From Streptomyces thermodiastaticus (GTDB lineage Bacteria > Actinomycetota > Actinomycetes > Streptomycetales > Streptomycetaceae): a stretch of DNA of 64,000 nucleotides. Shown here one piece after another: positions 37,589 to 46,367 of this stretch (positions within the stretch are counted from its first letter, which is position 1; each line of letters begins with the position of its first letter). Location: contig NZ_BNBV01000002.1 in NCBI RefSeq assembly GCF_014656135.1, positions 186,001 through 250,000 of the forward strand, given 5' to 3'. The notes under the pieces were generated by a model. That model was not told where the DNA came from and did no database searches. It saw only the letters and a program-made list of their open reading frames with translations. A program made the position numbers and the translations under genes.

Positions 37589-37852
37589 TCAGTCGCCGTC
37601 GGCCCCGCCCCGGGCCCCCTCCACCAGGGCTTCCATCAGGTCCACGGCGCTGCCGTCGTGGTCGCTGCCGGCGGTGCCGCTGCCGGTCTGGAGGTTGGCG
37701 GTGCGGTCGACCTCCAGGATGGAGTCCGCGTGCGAGTTGTCGACGACGGTGATCAGGCTGCCGGTGCCGGCCGCGGCCGGGGAGGCGGCGCCGGCCAGCA
37801 GCACCGCCGTCACCGCGGTCACGGTCCGCAGCCGGGGGACGCGCGCGTTCAT
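37589..37852 (-). CDS. Tiny secreted protein, unknown
   Basis: 87 aa. ATG 37852 overlaps the stop of the upstream PEP-mutase-like gene in an ATGA junction, which implies translational coupling. MNARVPRLRTVTAVTAVLLA begins a signal peptide, cut after AAA or AAAG (about 28). The mature 58 residues (TGSLITVVDNSHADSILEVD, then RTANLQTG and an acidic Gly/Asp tail) lack cysteines. No family recognised. It is odd to find a secreted peptide co-translated with a cytoplasmic lyase. Confidence 0.6.
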   Translation of the reverse strand: MNARVPRLRTVTAVTAVLLAGAASPAAAGTGSLITVVDNSHADSILEVDRTANLQTGSGTAGSDHDGSAVDLMEALVEGARGGADGD

Positions 37853-38712
37853 GCGCCCGCTCCGGCCGGCTCGGGCCGACGGCGCGCCAGGTTGCGCTCC
37901 AGCAGGCGGGTGGAGGCCTGCACGCCGATGCCGCGGTCCGCGTCCACCTGGGGCAGCCGGCCGTCGGCCTGCTTCAGCTCGGCGAGCGCGGCGTCCATGG
38001 CCTCGTGGGCGGCGAACAGGCAGGGGGTGCTGTAGATGGCGACGCTCACGCCCAGTTCGGCCAGCTCGGTCAGCGACAGCCGCGGGGACTTGCCGCCGGC
38101 GATCTGGTTGAACAGCAGCGGCTTGTCACCGACGACGTCGCGCACCCGGCGGATCCACTCCACGCTGCGGATCCCGTCGACGAGGACCACGTCGGCGTCG
38201 GTGGCCGCGAGCGCCTTGGCGCGGCGCAGGATGTCGGCCTCGTCGGTGGCGTCGGTGCGGGCCACCACGACCAGGTCCTGCCGGGTCGCCAGCACCTGCT
38301 CCAGCTTGGCCAGGTACTCCTCCAGCGGCAGCACCTGCTTGCCGTCGGCGTGCCCGCAGCGGCGGGGCCGCTTCTGGTCCTCCAGGATCACCCCGGAGGC
38401 GCCGATCCGCTCCAGCCCCTTGACCACGTGGCAGGCGACCTCGGGGTCGACGTAGCCGTCGTCGATGTCGACCAGGAGATGGTGGCCCAGGAAGGCGCCC
38501 CGCAGCCGCTGGACGAAGGCCACCATGTCCGGCCAGGCGATGAAGCCGATGTCCGGCAGACCGTAGTACGACGCGGCGAAGCCGAACCCGGAGACGAACA
38601 TGCCGTCGTAGTGCGCGGCGGCGATCGAGGCCGAGTACATGTCGTACACGCCGATCAGCGGGGTCGTACCTGGTGCGGCGATCTGCTCGCGCAGCATCTT
38701 TCCGTACGTCAC
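37849..38712 (-). CDS. Isocitrate lyase/PEP mutase-superfamily protein
   Basis: 287 aa; GTG 38712 with AAGGAG 8 nt upstream. TIM-barrel members of this superfamily bind Mg and a 2-oxo acid: here LIGVYDMYSASIAAAHYDGM (PLIGVYD strand), LLVDIDDGYVDPE with the Mg-binding Asp pair, and GVILEDQKRPRRCGHADGKQ, close to the EDQ..PKRCGH..GK loop of methylisocitrate lyases; the loop Cys favours a lyase over PEP mutase. VVARTDATDEADILRRAKAL follows. The exact substrate is open: 2-methylisocitrate, oxaloacetate or a phosphonate are possible. No propionate or phosphonate genes are next to it. Confidence 0.87.
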   Translation of the reverse strand: MTYGKMLREQIAAPGTTPLIGVYDMYSASIAAAHYDGMFVSGFGFAASYYGLPDIGFIAWPDMVAFVQRLRGAFLGHHLLVDIDDGYVDPEVACHVVKGLERIGASGVILEDQKRPRRCGHADGKQVLPLEEYLAKLEQVLATRQDLVVVARTDATDEADILRRAKALAATDADVVLVDGIRSVEWIRRVRDVVGDKPLLFNQIAGGKSPRLSLTELAELGVSVAIYSTPCLFAAHEAMDAALAELKQADGRLPQVDADRGIGVQASTRLLERNLARRRPEPAGAGA

Positions 38713-39183
38713 AGCAAGGCTCCTTGGGATGAGGGATCGGGCGCGTGGCGCGGAAGGGGGCGGTGCGCGGACGGTGCGCTGCCGCCCGCACCGGCGCGTC
38801 CTTTGCCAGGACAAGAGGATCTCTAGACCTGCGCAATACGTCCGCATGGTCCGGGCTTTGCTCACCCGGGCGGCGCAACCCCGTCACCGGAGAAACGTCA
38901 CTGATCGGCGTGTCGCCTCACCCGTTCGCCGCAGCGGCGCAGGTCGGGGCGGCTGGAGGGTGTCGTCCGGCGAGTGCAAGCCCGACGCGGAACCGCGGTG
39001 GCGGGCGGCGCTTGGCGCCGCACCGGCCCGGGGCCGGGCATCCCCCGCCGGACCCCGGGCACGACGCGGCCGGTGTCCGCCCCGCGCCGTCCCGTGGCCC
39101 GCCGGTCGTCCGCCAGCGCCCGACGAGCACGGCACGGTCCGGCTGCGCCTCCCCGTCGCCCGCGGCCGGGGCCCTCGCACACG
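38713..39183. other. Intergenic stretch of 471 bp
   Basis: Between two minus-strand genes. Possible frames are Arg/Gly/Ala-rich on both strands with no ribosome-binding site, so I call no gene. The right half of the upstream promoter for the lyase gene must lie near 38713-38830, where the sequence is less GC-rich (around 38810-38870). Confidence 0.5.
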
Positions 39184-39215
39184 CGGGCCCGGGCACCCGC
39201 ACGTGCCCGGGCCCG
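39184..39215 (-). terminator. Terminator after yihY/brkB
   Basis: A 13-bp perfect stem (CGGGCCCGGGCAC with GTGCCCGGGCCCG) and a 6-nt loop just beyond the stop codon. Confidence 0.75.
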
Positions 39216-39221
39216 GTCCGG

Positions 39222-40412
39222 TCAGGGGGCGGTCGGCGGTGCCCCGTCGCGGCCCGTGTGCCGCGCCTCGGCGGCCACCCCGTCCGCGCCCTGCCTGGGC
39301 GGGGTGTTCTTCGCGTGCGCCCGCAGCCGGGCGGCCACGTCCTCCGGGGGCAGGAAGCGGGACCAGCGCTCGGGGAACTCCGACGGCATGTCGGGGTCGT
39401 CCGGGTCGTTGTCCCGGGCGACCGCGGCCGCCCAGGCGACGTACTCGGCGATCTGCGCCTCGCGCACCCGCTCGTTGGCCTCGCGGGCCGCGGCCGTCGC
39501 GGCGGCCGGCCAGACCCGGTCGATGGCGGCGTTGACCGCGGCCCCGACGAGCACGGCGAACGCCGACACCCCGATCCACAGCAGCACCGCGACCGGTGCC
39601 GCCAGCGAGCCGTAGATGGTCGGCCCCTCCACGGTGTTGGTGAGGTAGATGCGCAGCAGGAAGCTGCACACCACCCACATGGCCAGAGCGACCAGCGCGC
39701 CGGGCACGTCCTCGACCCAGGGGGAGCGGACCGGGACCGACACGTGGTAGAGCGTGGTCAGGAAGGCGATCGACAGCAGGATCACCACCGGCCAGTACAG
39801 CACCTGCACCACCGTGGTCGACCACGGCACGACCCGCAGCACCGCGTCCGGCCCCACCACCATCAGCGGCAGCGCGACCGAGCCGATCAGCAGGGCCACG
39901 ACGAACAGCAGGAAGGACATCAGCCGGGTCTTGACGATGCCGCGCACCCCGTCCAGGCCGTACATCACGGTGATCGTCTCGACGAAGACGTTGACCGCGC
40001 GGGAGCCGGACCACAGCGCCAGGACAAACCCGAGGGAGATCACGTCGGGCCGGCCGCCCTTCATCACGTCCTGCAGAATCGGTTTGGTGATCTCCTCGAC
40101 ACCCTGGTCGGACAGCACGGTGCGGGAGAAGTCCAGCAGGTTGCGCTGGAGGCTGTCGATGGTGTGCGCGCCGGTCCAGCCGTCCACGTAGAACAGCAGC
40201 GCGATCAGGCTGAGCAGCAGCGGCGGCACGGACAGCAGGGAGAAGAACGCCGCCTCGGCGGCCAGGCCGAGGATCCGGTACTCCATGCAGGAGTTGACCG
40301 TGTCCTTCAGCAGCAGCCAGGCGGTCTTGCGCTTGGAGACGTTCCGGTAGAGCACGCGGGCCCGGTGGAGACGGCCGGACGGGTGGTCGGGGAGCTCACT
40401 GGCTTGCTGCAC
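39222..40412 (-). CDS. YihY/BrkB-family membrane protein
   Basis: 396 aa from GTG 40412 (VQQASELPDHPSGRLHRARV). Six transmembrane segments are visible, starting with ILGLAAEAAFFSLLSVPPLL and LLSLIALLFYV, then MSFLLFVVALLIGSVALPLM, VQVLYWPVVILLSIAFLTTL, GALVALAMWVVCSFLLRIYL and APVAVLLWIGVSAFAVLVGA; the family motif around FVLALWSGSRAVNVFVETIT is intact. The C-terminal 80 residues are charged and cytoplasmic. The family was once called ribonuclease BN, which is wrong; transport is suspected. No ribosome-binding site precedes the start, but a good -10 box does. Confidence 0.9.
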   Translation of the reverse strand: MQQASELPDHPSGRLHRARVLYRNVSKRKTAWLLLKDTVNSCMEYRILGLAAEAAFFSLLSVPPLLLSLIALLFYVDGWTGAHTIDSLQRNLLDFSRTVLSDQGVEEITKPILQDVMKGGRPDVISLGFVLALWSGSRAVNVFVETITVMYGLDGVRGIVKTRLMSFLLFVVALLIGSVALPLMVVGPDAVLRVVPWSTTVVQVLYWPVVILLSIAFLTTLYHVSVPVRSPWVEDVPGALVALAMWVVCSFLLRIYLTNTVEGPTIYGSLAAPVAVLLWIGVSAFAVLVGAAVNAAIDRVWPAAATAAAREANERVREAQIAEYVAWAAAVARDNDPDDPDMPSEFPERWSRFLPPEDVAARLRAHAKNTPPRQGADGVAAEARHTGRDGAPPTAP

Positions 40413-40418
40413 GACCAA

Positions 40419-40424
40419 AAAATA
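40419..40424 (-). promoter_or_regulatory. -10 box placed for a leaderless mRNA
   Basis: TATTTT occupies positions -12 to -7 relative to the GTG start at 40412, inside the only run of A/T in the region. With no Shine-Dalgarno present this fits a leaderless transcript that starts at the GTG. Confidence 0.45.
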
Positions 40425-40511
40425 ACCCCGCGGGTTCCCTCGCCTCGCTGCCGGGGCGTCCCGCACCGTCCCCGGGTGACCGGCGCGGTACCAGCGGGTA
40501 GGTTCCACGGC

Positions 40512-42146
40512 ATGGCAGCCCGCACGCACATCGTGACGAATCAGCCCCCGCCGCTGACCGGCCTCGACCTCTTCGCCACCGACCGCGCCCTGGTGGAGGC
40601 GGTGGACCGGCATGTCGGGCAGGACCTGCGGCAGGAGGTGCGCGAGGAGCTGTCCGGGCTGGGCCGCTCCGCGGGAAGCGCGCAGGTGCGGGAGTGGGCC
40701 GCGCAGGCCGACGACAACCCGCCGCGGCTGCGCACCCATGACCGCTACGGCCACCGGATCGACGAGGTGGACTTCCACCCGGCCTGGCACCGGCTGCTCG
40801 GCAAGGGCGTCGCGGCGGGCCTGACCGCGGCCTGGACCCGCCCGGCGGGACATGTACGGCGGGCGGCCGCCTTCCTGGTGTGGACACAGGCCGAGGCGGG
40901 CACCTGCTGCCCGCTGTCCATGACGCACGCGGCGGTGCCCGCGCTGCGCACCGACCCGGAGCTGGCCGCCGCGTGGGAGATGCGGCTGACGTCCATGGTC
41001 TACGACCGCGGGCTGCGCCCGGCGCACCAGAAGGCCGGGGTGCTGTTCGGGATGGGCATGACCGAGAAGCAGGGCGGCAGCGACGTGCGGGCCACCACCA
41101 CCGTCGCCCGGCCGCTCACCGAGGACGGCACCTACGAGCTGACCGGCCACAAGTGGTTCTGCTCGGCGCCGATGTCCGACGCCTTCCTGGTGCTGGCGCA
41201 GGCGCCGCAGGGGCTCACGTGTTTCCTGGTCCCGCGGGTGCTGGACGACGGCACCCGCAACGTGTTCCTGATCCAGCGGCTCAAGGACAAGCTGGGCAAC
41301 CGGTCGAACGCCTCCGCGGAGGTCGAGTTCGACGGGACCTGGGCGCGCCGGGTCGGCGAGGAGGGCCGCGGGGTGCGCACCATCATCGAGATGGTGGCGG
41401 CGACCCGCCTGGACTGCGTGCTCGGGTCGGCCGGGCTGATGCGGCAGGCCGTGGCGCAGGCGGTGCACCACTGCACCCACCGCGAGGCGTTCGGCGGCCC
41501 GCTCGTCGACAAGCCGCTGATGCGCAACGTCCTGGCCGACCTGGCGGTGGAATCGGAGGCGGCGACCACGCTGGCGATGCGGCTGGCGGCCGCCTGCGAC
41601 GACGGCGGCGACCAGGAGCGGGCCCTGCTGCGGATCGCGGTGCCGGCCGCCAAGTACTGGGTGACCAAGCGGTGTGCGCCGGTCGTGGTGGAGGCCGCCG
41701 AGTGCCTGGGCGGCAACGGGTATGTGACGGAGTCGGGGATGCCGCGCCTGGTGCGCGAGTCGCCGCTGAACTCGGTCTGGGAGGGCGCGGGCAACATCCA
41801 GGCGCTGGACGTGCTGCGGGCGCTGCGGCGCGAACCGGGGGCGTTCGACGCGTATCTGCGGGAGGTGGGCGCGGCGCGCGGCGCCGACCACCGGCTCGAT
41901 CGGGCGATCCGGGACCTGCTGACCGCGCTGGCCGACCTGGAGGGCGCCGAGGCCGGGGCCCGCCGGCTGGCCGAGCGGCTGGCCCTGGTGCTCCAGGGCG
42001 CGCTTCTGGTGCGTCACGCGCCGCCCGAGGTCGCGGACGCCTTCTGCGCCTCCCGGCTGGGCGGCGACTGGGGTCCCACCTTCGGCACCCTGCCGCACAC
42101 CCTGGACCTGGCGTCGGTGGTGGAGCGGGCCCGGCCCGTGGCCTGA
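40512..42146 (+). CDS. aidB: AidB-type acyl-CoA dehydrogenase
   Basis: 544 aa, ATG 40512. AidB hallmarks: TNQPPPLTGLDLFATDRALV at the N-terminus, the FAD-binding MGMTEKQGGSDVRATTT, GHKWFCSAPMSDAFLVLAQA, the catalytic-base region RLVRESPLNSVWEGAGNIQA, and ECLGGNGYVTE. The length equals E. coli AidB (541 aa), a flavoprotein of the Ada adaptive response that binds DNA and is thought to limit alkylation damage. The Ada/AlkA-Ogt pair in this same window (12.0-14.0 kb) is a plausible functional partner, though far away. Followed by a terminator. Confidence 0.93.
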   Translation: MAARTHIVTNQPPPLTGLDLFATDRALVEAVDRHVGQDLRQEVREELSGLGRSAGSAQVREWAAQADDNPPRLRTHDRYGHRIDEVDFHPAWHRLLGKGVAAGLTAAWTRPAGHVRRAAAFLVWTQAEAGTCCPLSMTHAAVPALRTDPELAAAWEMRLTSMVYDRGLRPAHQKAGVLFGMGMTEKQGGSDVRATTTVARPLTEDGTYELTGHKWFCSAPMSDAFLVLAQAPQGLTCFLVPRVLDDGTRNVFLIQRLKDKLGNRSNASAEVEFDGTWARRVGEEGRGVRTIIEMVAATRLDCVLGSAGLMRQAVAQAVHHCTHREAFGGPLVDKPLMRNVLADLAVESEAATTLAMRLAAACDDGGDQERALLRIAVPAAKYWVTKRCAPVVVEAAECLGGNGYVTESGMPRLVRESPLNSVWEGAGNIQALDVLRALRREPGAFDAYLREVGAARGADHRLDRAIRDLLTALADLEGAEAGARRLAERLALVLQGALLVRHAPPEVADAFCASRLGGDWGPTFGTLPHTLDLASVVERARPVA

Positions 42147-42189
42147 GCCGGCCGGTCCGGTCGCGGCGGAGGTGAGCGGGCCCGGCGCA

Positions 42190-42221
42190 GGGGTGGTGCC
42201 GCGCCGACACGGCACCACCCC
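42190..42221 (+). terminator. Terminator after aidB
   Basis: A 12-bp perfect stem (GGGGTGGTGCCG with CGGCACCACCCC) and an 8-nt loop, 44 bp after the stop. Confidence 0.75.
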
Positions 42222-42464
42222 CGGTGGCCGGCCCGTTGCGGGCCAGGACCGCCGCACGGGGCGGCACTGGGGCCAAGTCTGGGCCGGCCGCCGGTCGTTC
42301 ACCAGGGTTGCGCGCAGGTTGCAACGCGCCTCCCGGTACGCCGGGACCGTGTCGCCGGGACGGCGACCGACGGCACTATGAACCGGACAGTGGTCGCGGC
42401 CCCGGCAGACGACCGGGCAGGTGGAACCGGTCGCCGGCGGGCCGCTCGGAGGGGGGAGGATCCA

Positions 42465-43754
42465 GTGGCGATGGCGTCGATGGACTTCAGGCGGCTGGCC
42501 GCCGTCGACACGGCGCGGGCGGCGCGGGAGCTCAGCGAGGTGCGCGCGGCAGCGCTGGACGGGCGGCGCACGCGCCGGGCTCCGCGCCCGGTGATCGGGC
42601 AGTCCTGGGAGCGGGTGCGGCGCAGCGGTGTCGACCCCGAACGCGACGCGCACACGCGGCCGCTGAGCCGGGAGGAAGTGGAACAGCGGCGCGCCGCGAC
42701 GCCGTTGCGGCATGTGCTGCCGGTGCTGCGCCAGGGTCTGCTGTCGGTCGCGGACCTCGCCCGGCACATCATGGTGGTCGCGGACGAGGACGGCCGGGTG
42801 CTGTGGCGGGAGGGGCATTCGTCGGTGCTGCGCCGGGCCGACCGGCTCGGCTTCGAACCCGGGGCGGACTGGCGGGAGGAGGTCGTCGGCACCAACGGCG
42901 TCGGCACCGTGGCGGTGGTGGGCCGGCCCGTGCAGGTGTTCGCCGCCGAGCACTTCGTGCGCTCCCACACCACCTGGACCTGCACCGGCGCACCCGTCAC
43001 CGACCCGCGCGACGGCCGGCTGCTGGGGGTGGTGGACGTCAGCGGACCGCTGGACACCATGCACCCGGCGACCGTGGCCTGGGTGGACTCGGTGGCGAAG
43101 CTGGCCGAGGCGCGGCTGCGGGAGCTGCACCTGGCGTCGCTGGAGCGGCTGCGCGCGGTGGGCGCGCCGGTGCTGGCCCGGGTCGGGGGCCGGGCGGCGG
43201 TGGTGGACCGGGACGGCTGGACCGCGGCGGTGACCGGGATGCCGTACACCCCGCGGATCGCGCTGCCCGCGCCGCCGGCCGCGGGCCGGCGGTGGCTTCC
43301 CTCGCTCGGCCTGTGCTCCCTTCAGCCACTGGCGGACGGCTGGCTGGTCCGCGCGGGCAAGGAGACCGATCCGCGCTGCGACACCCGCATCGTGCTGGAC
43401 CTGGCGCGGCCGCGCCGCTGCTCGGTGGCGGTCACCTCGGACCTGGGCAGCTGGTCGCAGCATCTGACGCCGCGCCACGCCGAACTGCTCTATCTGCTGG
43501 CCGTGCACCGATCCGGCCGCACCGCCGCGGACCTGGCCGCCGAGGTGTTCGGCGACCCGGCCAGGACGGTGACCGTGCGCGCCGAGATGTCGCGGATGCG
43601 GCGCTATCTGGGGGCGCTGCTGGAGCACCGGCCCTACCGTTTCCCGGAGGACACCGAGGTGCGGGTGGTCCTGCCGGAGGATCCGCGCGATCTGCTGCCG
43701 CACTCCACGGCTCCGGCGATACGGCGGGGACGCACGGGGTGCGCCGCGTCCTGA
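42465..43754 (+). CDS. GAF-domain transcriptional regulator with C-terminal winged helix
   Basis: 429 aa; GTG 42465 lies 5 nt after GGGGGGAGG, better than the upstream ATG 42378. Residues about 40-250 form a GAF sensor of the acoR/DhaR type: PVIGQSWERVRRSGVDPERD, ARHIMVVADEDGRVLWREGH, GTNGVGTVAVVGRPVQVFAA then HFVRSHTTWTCTGAPV. The usual AAA+ and Fis domains are missing. Instead the C-terminus (about 345-410) has a winged-helix segment, LTPRHAELLYLLAVHRSGRT and VRAEMSRMRRYLGALLEHRP. Such GAF-HTH proteins often sit beside dehydrogenase genes in Streptomyces; control of aidB is possible but unproved. Confidence 0.85.
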   Translation: MAMASMDFRRLAAVDTARAARELSEVRAAALDGRRTRRAPRPVIGQSWERVRRSGVDPERDAHTRPLSREEVEQRRAATPLRHVLPVLRQGLLSVADLARHIMVVADEDGRVLWREGHSSVLRRADRLGFEPGADWREEVVGTNGVGTVAVVGRPVQVFAAEHFVRSHTTWTCTGAPVTDPRDGRLLGVVDVSGPLDTMHPATVAWVDSVAKLAEARLRELHLASLERLRAVGAPVLARVGGRAAVVDRDGWTAAVTGMPYTPRIALPAPPAAGRRWLPSLGLCSLQPLADGWLVRAGKETDPRCDTRIVLDLARPRRCSVAVTSDLGSWSQHLTPRHAELLYLLAVHRSGRTAADLAAEVFGDPARTVTVRAEMSRMRRYLGALLEHRPYRFPEDTEVRVVLPEDPRDLLPHSTAPAIRRGRTGCAAS

Positions 43755-43994
43755 CCGGCGCGCGAGAGGCGGGCCCGAGCCCCGGTCGTGCGCCGGAGGG
43801 CACGGCATCGCCCGTGGGTGACAACTTCTCGCATATTTGCAGGGTCTTCGTCGTGCGCCGCAGTGCTCTGCCGTAGCATCGCCTCCGGGTCGCCCCGCTG
43901 CACACCGGTCAACGCTCGGATGCTCCGGAGCAGTTGACCCGCCCGGCAGGCGGGCGTCCCGCGGACGGACCGAGCCCTGGAGCAGGGGGGTTGG

Positions 43995-45353
43995 ATGCAG
44001 CATCGCGGCAGACACCGCCGGCGCAGGCGGGGCAGGGCGCTGCGGGCCGTCCTGGCCGGCGCCGGTCTGGCGCTGACCGCCGCCGCCACCCTGATCAGCA
44101 CCTCGCAGGCCGAGGTCGCCGACGACCCCGGCGCGCTGAAGCCGCTCACCTCCCGCGCCGATCTGGACCGGCTCAGCCTGCGGGAGGAACCCGTGCCGGC
44201 GAGCACGCTGGACCGCCTGGCCTCGCGGATGGGCCGTCCGGTGGGCGTGGAGGCGGTGCTGGAGCGCGCCGACCGGACGCTGCGCCCCGCGGACGACTGC
44301 CCGGCCGAGGAGACCGAGGCGCTGCCGGTGAGTCCGGCCGCCACCCGGGCGTACTGCTGGGCGTCCGCCGACGCCGACGACTCCGCCTGGCAGCCGGAGT
44401 CGGTGGCCACCTCCGCGGACGGCGGCACCGACGGCCGCGGCAGCGCCCGCCGGGTGCTGCTGTCCGGCTGGACGCACCACGGCGGCGGCCCCTACCACGG
44501 CCTGGCCCGGGTGGCGTTCGTGGACGCCGACGACCCGGAACGCCCCGCCTACAGCTGGGCGCTGCTGGCCGTGCCGGTCGACGGCGGACGCGACTACCGG
44601 GGACTGACCGCCCATGTGACGGGGATGGTCTGGTACCGGAACAAGCTGCTGGTGACCACCTCCGGCGGCGAGCGGGAGGCGCTGTACGTCTACGACCTGG
44701 ACCGCATCCAGCGCGCCACGGTCGACTCCGACGCGATCGGCCGGGTGCCGGGCGGCTGGTCGGCGCACGGCTACCACTGGGTGCTGCCGGCCGTCGCCGC
44801 CTACCGTCCGGTGACCGGCAGCTGTGCGCGGGCCGACGCCGGGCCGCCCGGCGGCGACCCGTCCCGTCCGGCCTGCCCGACCGGTCTGTCGCTGGACACC
44901 GGTTCGGCGTCGGCGAGCCTGGTGCTGAGCGAGAGCACGCCCCGGGGCAGCGGCCGGCACACGCTGCTGTGGCGCTACGCCTTCAGCGCCGACCCCGCCC
45001 GCTTCGGCCTGCTGGCCGCCGACGCCACCGGGACGGTCACCGCGACGGAGGCGTACGAGACGAAGACCGACGGGGTGCGGGGGGTGCTCGCGCTCCGCAC
45101 CGGCCCGGCCGGCCCCACCGACTGGTACCTGGGCCGGCCCGCCGGCCCGCACGGCGAGCACGGCACCCTGTGGCGGCAGAACGTGCACGGCTCCCGGACG
45201 ACGGAGTGCGGCACGTCCGACGACACCCGGCACTGCTGGGGCGACGGCCGGGGCTCGCTCACCTACTGGCGGCAGACCGGCGAGGTGTGGTCGCTGTCCG
45301 GGCGGATGCTGTTCGCGGTCCCGCTGCCGGACGTGGAGCGGGAACTGGGCTGA
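43995..45353 (+). CDS. Secreted hypothetical protein, probable beta-propeller
   Basis: 452 aa; ATG 43995 with GGGGGG upstream. A twin Arg-rich N-terminus (MQHRGRHRRRRRGRALRAVL) and hydrophobic core lead to cleavage near TSQAEVA (about residue 36). The mature part alternates short strands ending in YSWALLAVPVDGG, GMVWYRNKLLVTTSGGE, HGYHWVLPAVAAYRP and YKT-like blades, in the manner of a secreted propeller, with four to six Cys (CPAEE, YCWAS, CARAD, CPTG, ECGTS, CWGDG). I do not recognise a family. It is found alone, between the GAF regulator and a GNAT gene. Confidence 0.8.
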   Translation: MQHRGRHRRRRRGRALRAVLAGAGLALTAAATLISTSQAEVADDPGALKPLTSRADLDRLSLREEPVPASTLDRLASRMGRPVGVEAVLERADRTLRPADDCPAEETEALPVSPAATRAYCWASADADDSAWQPESVATSADGGTDGRGSARRVLLSGWTHHGGGPYHGLARVAFVDADDPERPAYSWALLAVPVDGGRDYRGLTAHVTGMVWYRNKLLVTTSGGEREALYVYDLDRIQRATVDSDAIGRVPGGWSAHGYHWVLPAVAAYRPVTGSCARADAGPPGGDPSRPACPTGLSLDTGSASASLVLSESTPRGSGRHTLLWRYAFSADPARFGLLAADATGTVTATEAYETKTDGVRGVLALRTGPAGPTDWYLGRPAGPHGEHGTLWRQNVHGSRTTECGTSDDTRHCWGDGRGSLTYWRQTGEVWSLSGRMLFAVPLPDVERELG

Positions 45354-45425
45354 CGCTTCGGCAACCCGCGCTCCCCGGGGAGCGCCGATCGACACGGGCG
45401 CGCCCCGGATGATTCCCTGGCCGGC

Positions 45426-45998
45426 ATGACGACCATCGCCGTGACCACCTGGTCCCTGGAGCAGACCGCCCCCACCGACCTGCTTCCGGCCGCCGCGCCG
45501 GAGGGGGAGGTGAGGATCGTCCGCTCCGAGGTGCCCTCGCCCGAGTTCAGCCGGTTCCTGTACACCGCGGTGGGCGGCGACATCCGCTGGACGGACCGGC
45601 TCGGCTGGACGTACGCGCAGTGGCAAGAGTACCTGGAGCGTCCGGGTGTCGAGACATGGGTGGCCTACGAGAAGGGCACCCCGGCCGGGTACATGGAACT
45701 CCAGGCCCAGGACGACGGCGTGGTGGAGATCGTCTACTTCGGGCTGCTCCCGGCCTTCCGCGGCCAGGGCATCGGCGGGCATCTGCTGTCGTACGGCACC
45801 GCCCGCGCCTGGGACCTCGCCGACCGCTGGCCGGGGCTGGCGACGACCAAGCGGGTGTGGCTGCACACCTGCAGCAAGGACGGGGAGTACGCGATGGACA
45901 ACTATCTCCGGCGCGGTTTCACGCTGTTCGACACCCGGGTCGAGGAGGAGGCGGAGGTGGCCACTCCGGGACCCTGGCCGGGGGCATACCCCGCCTGA
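45426..45998 (+). CDS. GNAT-family N-acetyltransferase
   Basis: 190 aa, ATG 45426. The acetyl-CoA loop is LLPAFRGQGIGGHLLSYGTA (R/Q-x-x-G-x-G/A) near residue 115; strand beta-4 is VEIVYFGLLP and the C-terminal motif is DNYLRRGFTLFDTRVEEE. Acceptor unknown. The gene precedes the sulfur locus but its 3' end is about 50 bp before the palindrome, so it is likely a separate unit. Confidence 0.9.
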   Translation: MTTIAVTTWSLEQTAPTDLLPAAAPEGEVRIVRSEVPSPEFSRFLYTAVGGDIRWTDRLGWTYAQWQEYLERPGVETWVAYEKGTPAGYMELQAQDDGVVEIVYFGLLPAFRGQGIGGHLLSYGTARAWDLADRWPGLATTKRVWLHTCSKDGEYAMDNYLRRGFTLFDTRVEEEAEVATPGPWPGAYPA

Positions 45999-46045
45999 CC
46001 TGGGCAGAAACCAGAACTGCGGAGCCCTGTGAGCAACGACACCCT

Positions 46046-46064
46046 TGTCTCGTTAAACGAGACA
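46046..46064. promoter_or_regulatory. Perfect 19-bp palindrome upstream of the sulfur operon
   Basis: TGTCTCGTTAAACGAGACA has two perfect 9-bp arms around one A. It lies 80 bp before the leader peptide and 304 bp before sir, where a promoter is expected. It is a strong candidate operator for the sulfur-assimilation regulator; I cannot assign the protein. Confidence 0.7.
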
Positions 46065-46125
46065 TGGGCGTCCGCATGACGGACCATGCTGGACTGCGTC
46101 CGAATCGCCGTGCGACGCTGCGTCC

Positions 46126-46209
46126 ATGCCTGGAACCGGAACCGCCTTGGTGAGCCGACGGCACGTCGACCACGGCCGCATGTCCAGCGCCATCTGTCCG
46201 GCTCACTGA
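46126..46209 (+). CDS. Leader peptide of the sulfur-assimilation operon
   Basis: 27 codons: starts MPGTGTALVSRRHVD and ends MSSAICPAH. The pattern SRRHVDxGRMSSAICPA is that of the short putative leader peptides annotated upstream of sulfur genes in Streptomyces. The single Cys codon close to the stop fits sensing of charged tRNA-Cys. It ends 158 bp before sir. Confidence 0.8.
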   Translation: MPGTGTALVSRRHVDHGRMSSAICPAH

Positions 46210-46367
46210 CGCCCGACGGTGGCCTGAGAGTCGCGGGCCGAGCACCGCCGGTTTCCTCCTTCTTCCCTGCCCAGCGCAACGACGCGCACGTTTGCCCACT
46301 TGTCCGCGCGTATCGCCCACGCGCTGGTCAGAGCCGCACCCCTCGTTGTCCCGAAGGACGTATCACC

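Noticed and set aside
38884..40014. 376-codon minus frame overlapping yihY
   Set aside because: Out of frame with the membrane protein and highly Arg/Gly-rich; no hydrophobic segments or motifs.
40413..45866. Upstream extension of the yihY frame to a 2214-codon minus-strand ORF
   Set aside because: It is antisense to aidB, the GAF regulator, the secreted protein and the GNAT gene. Only the last 396 codons have family features; the rest is GC-rich background.
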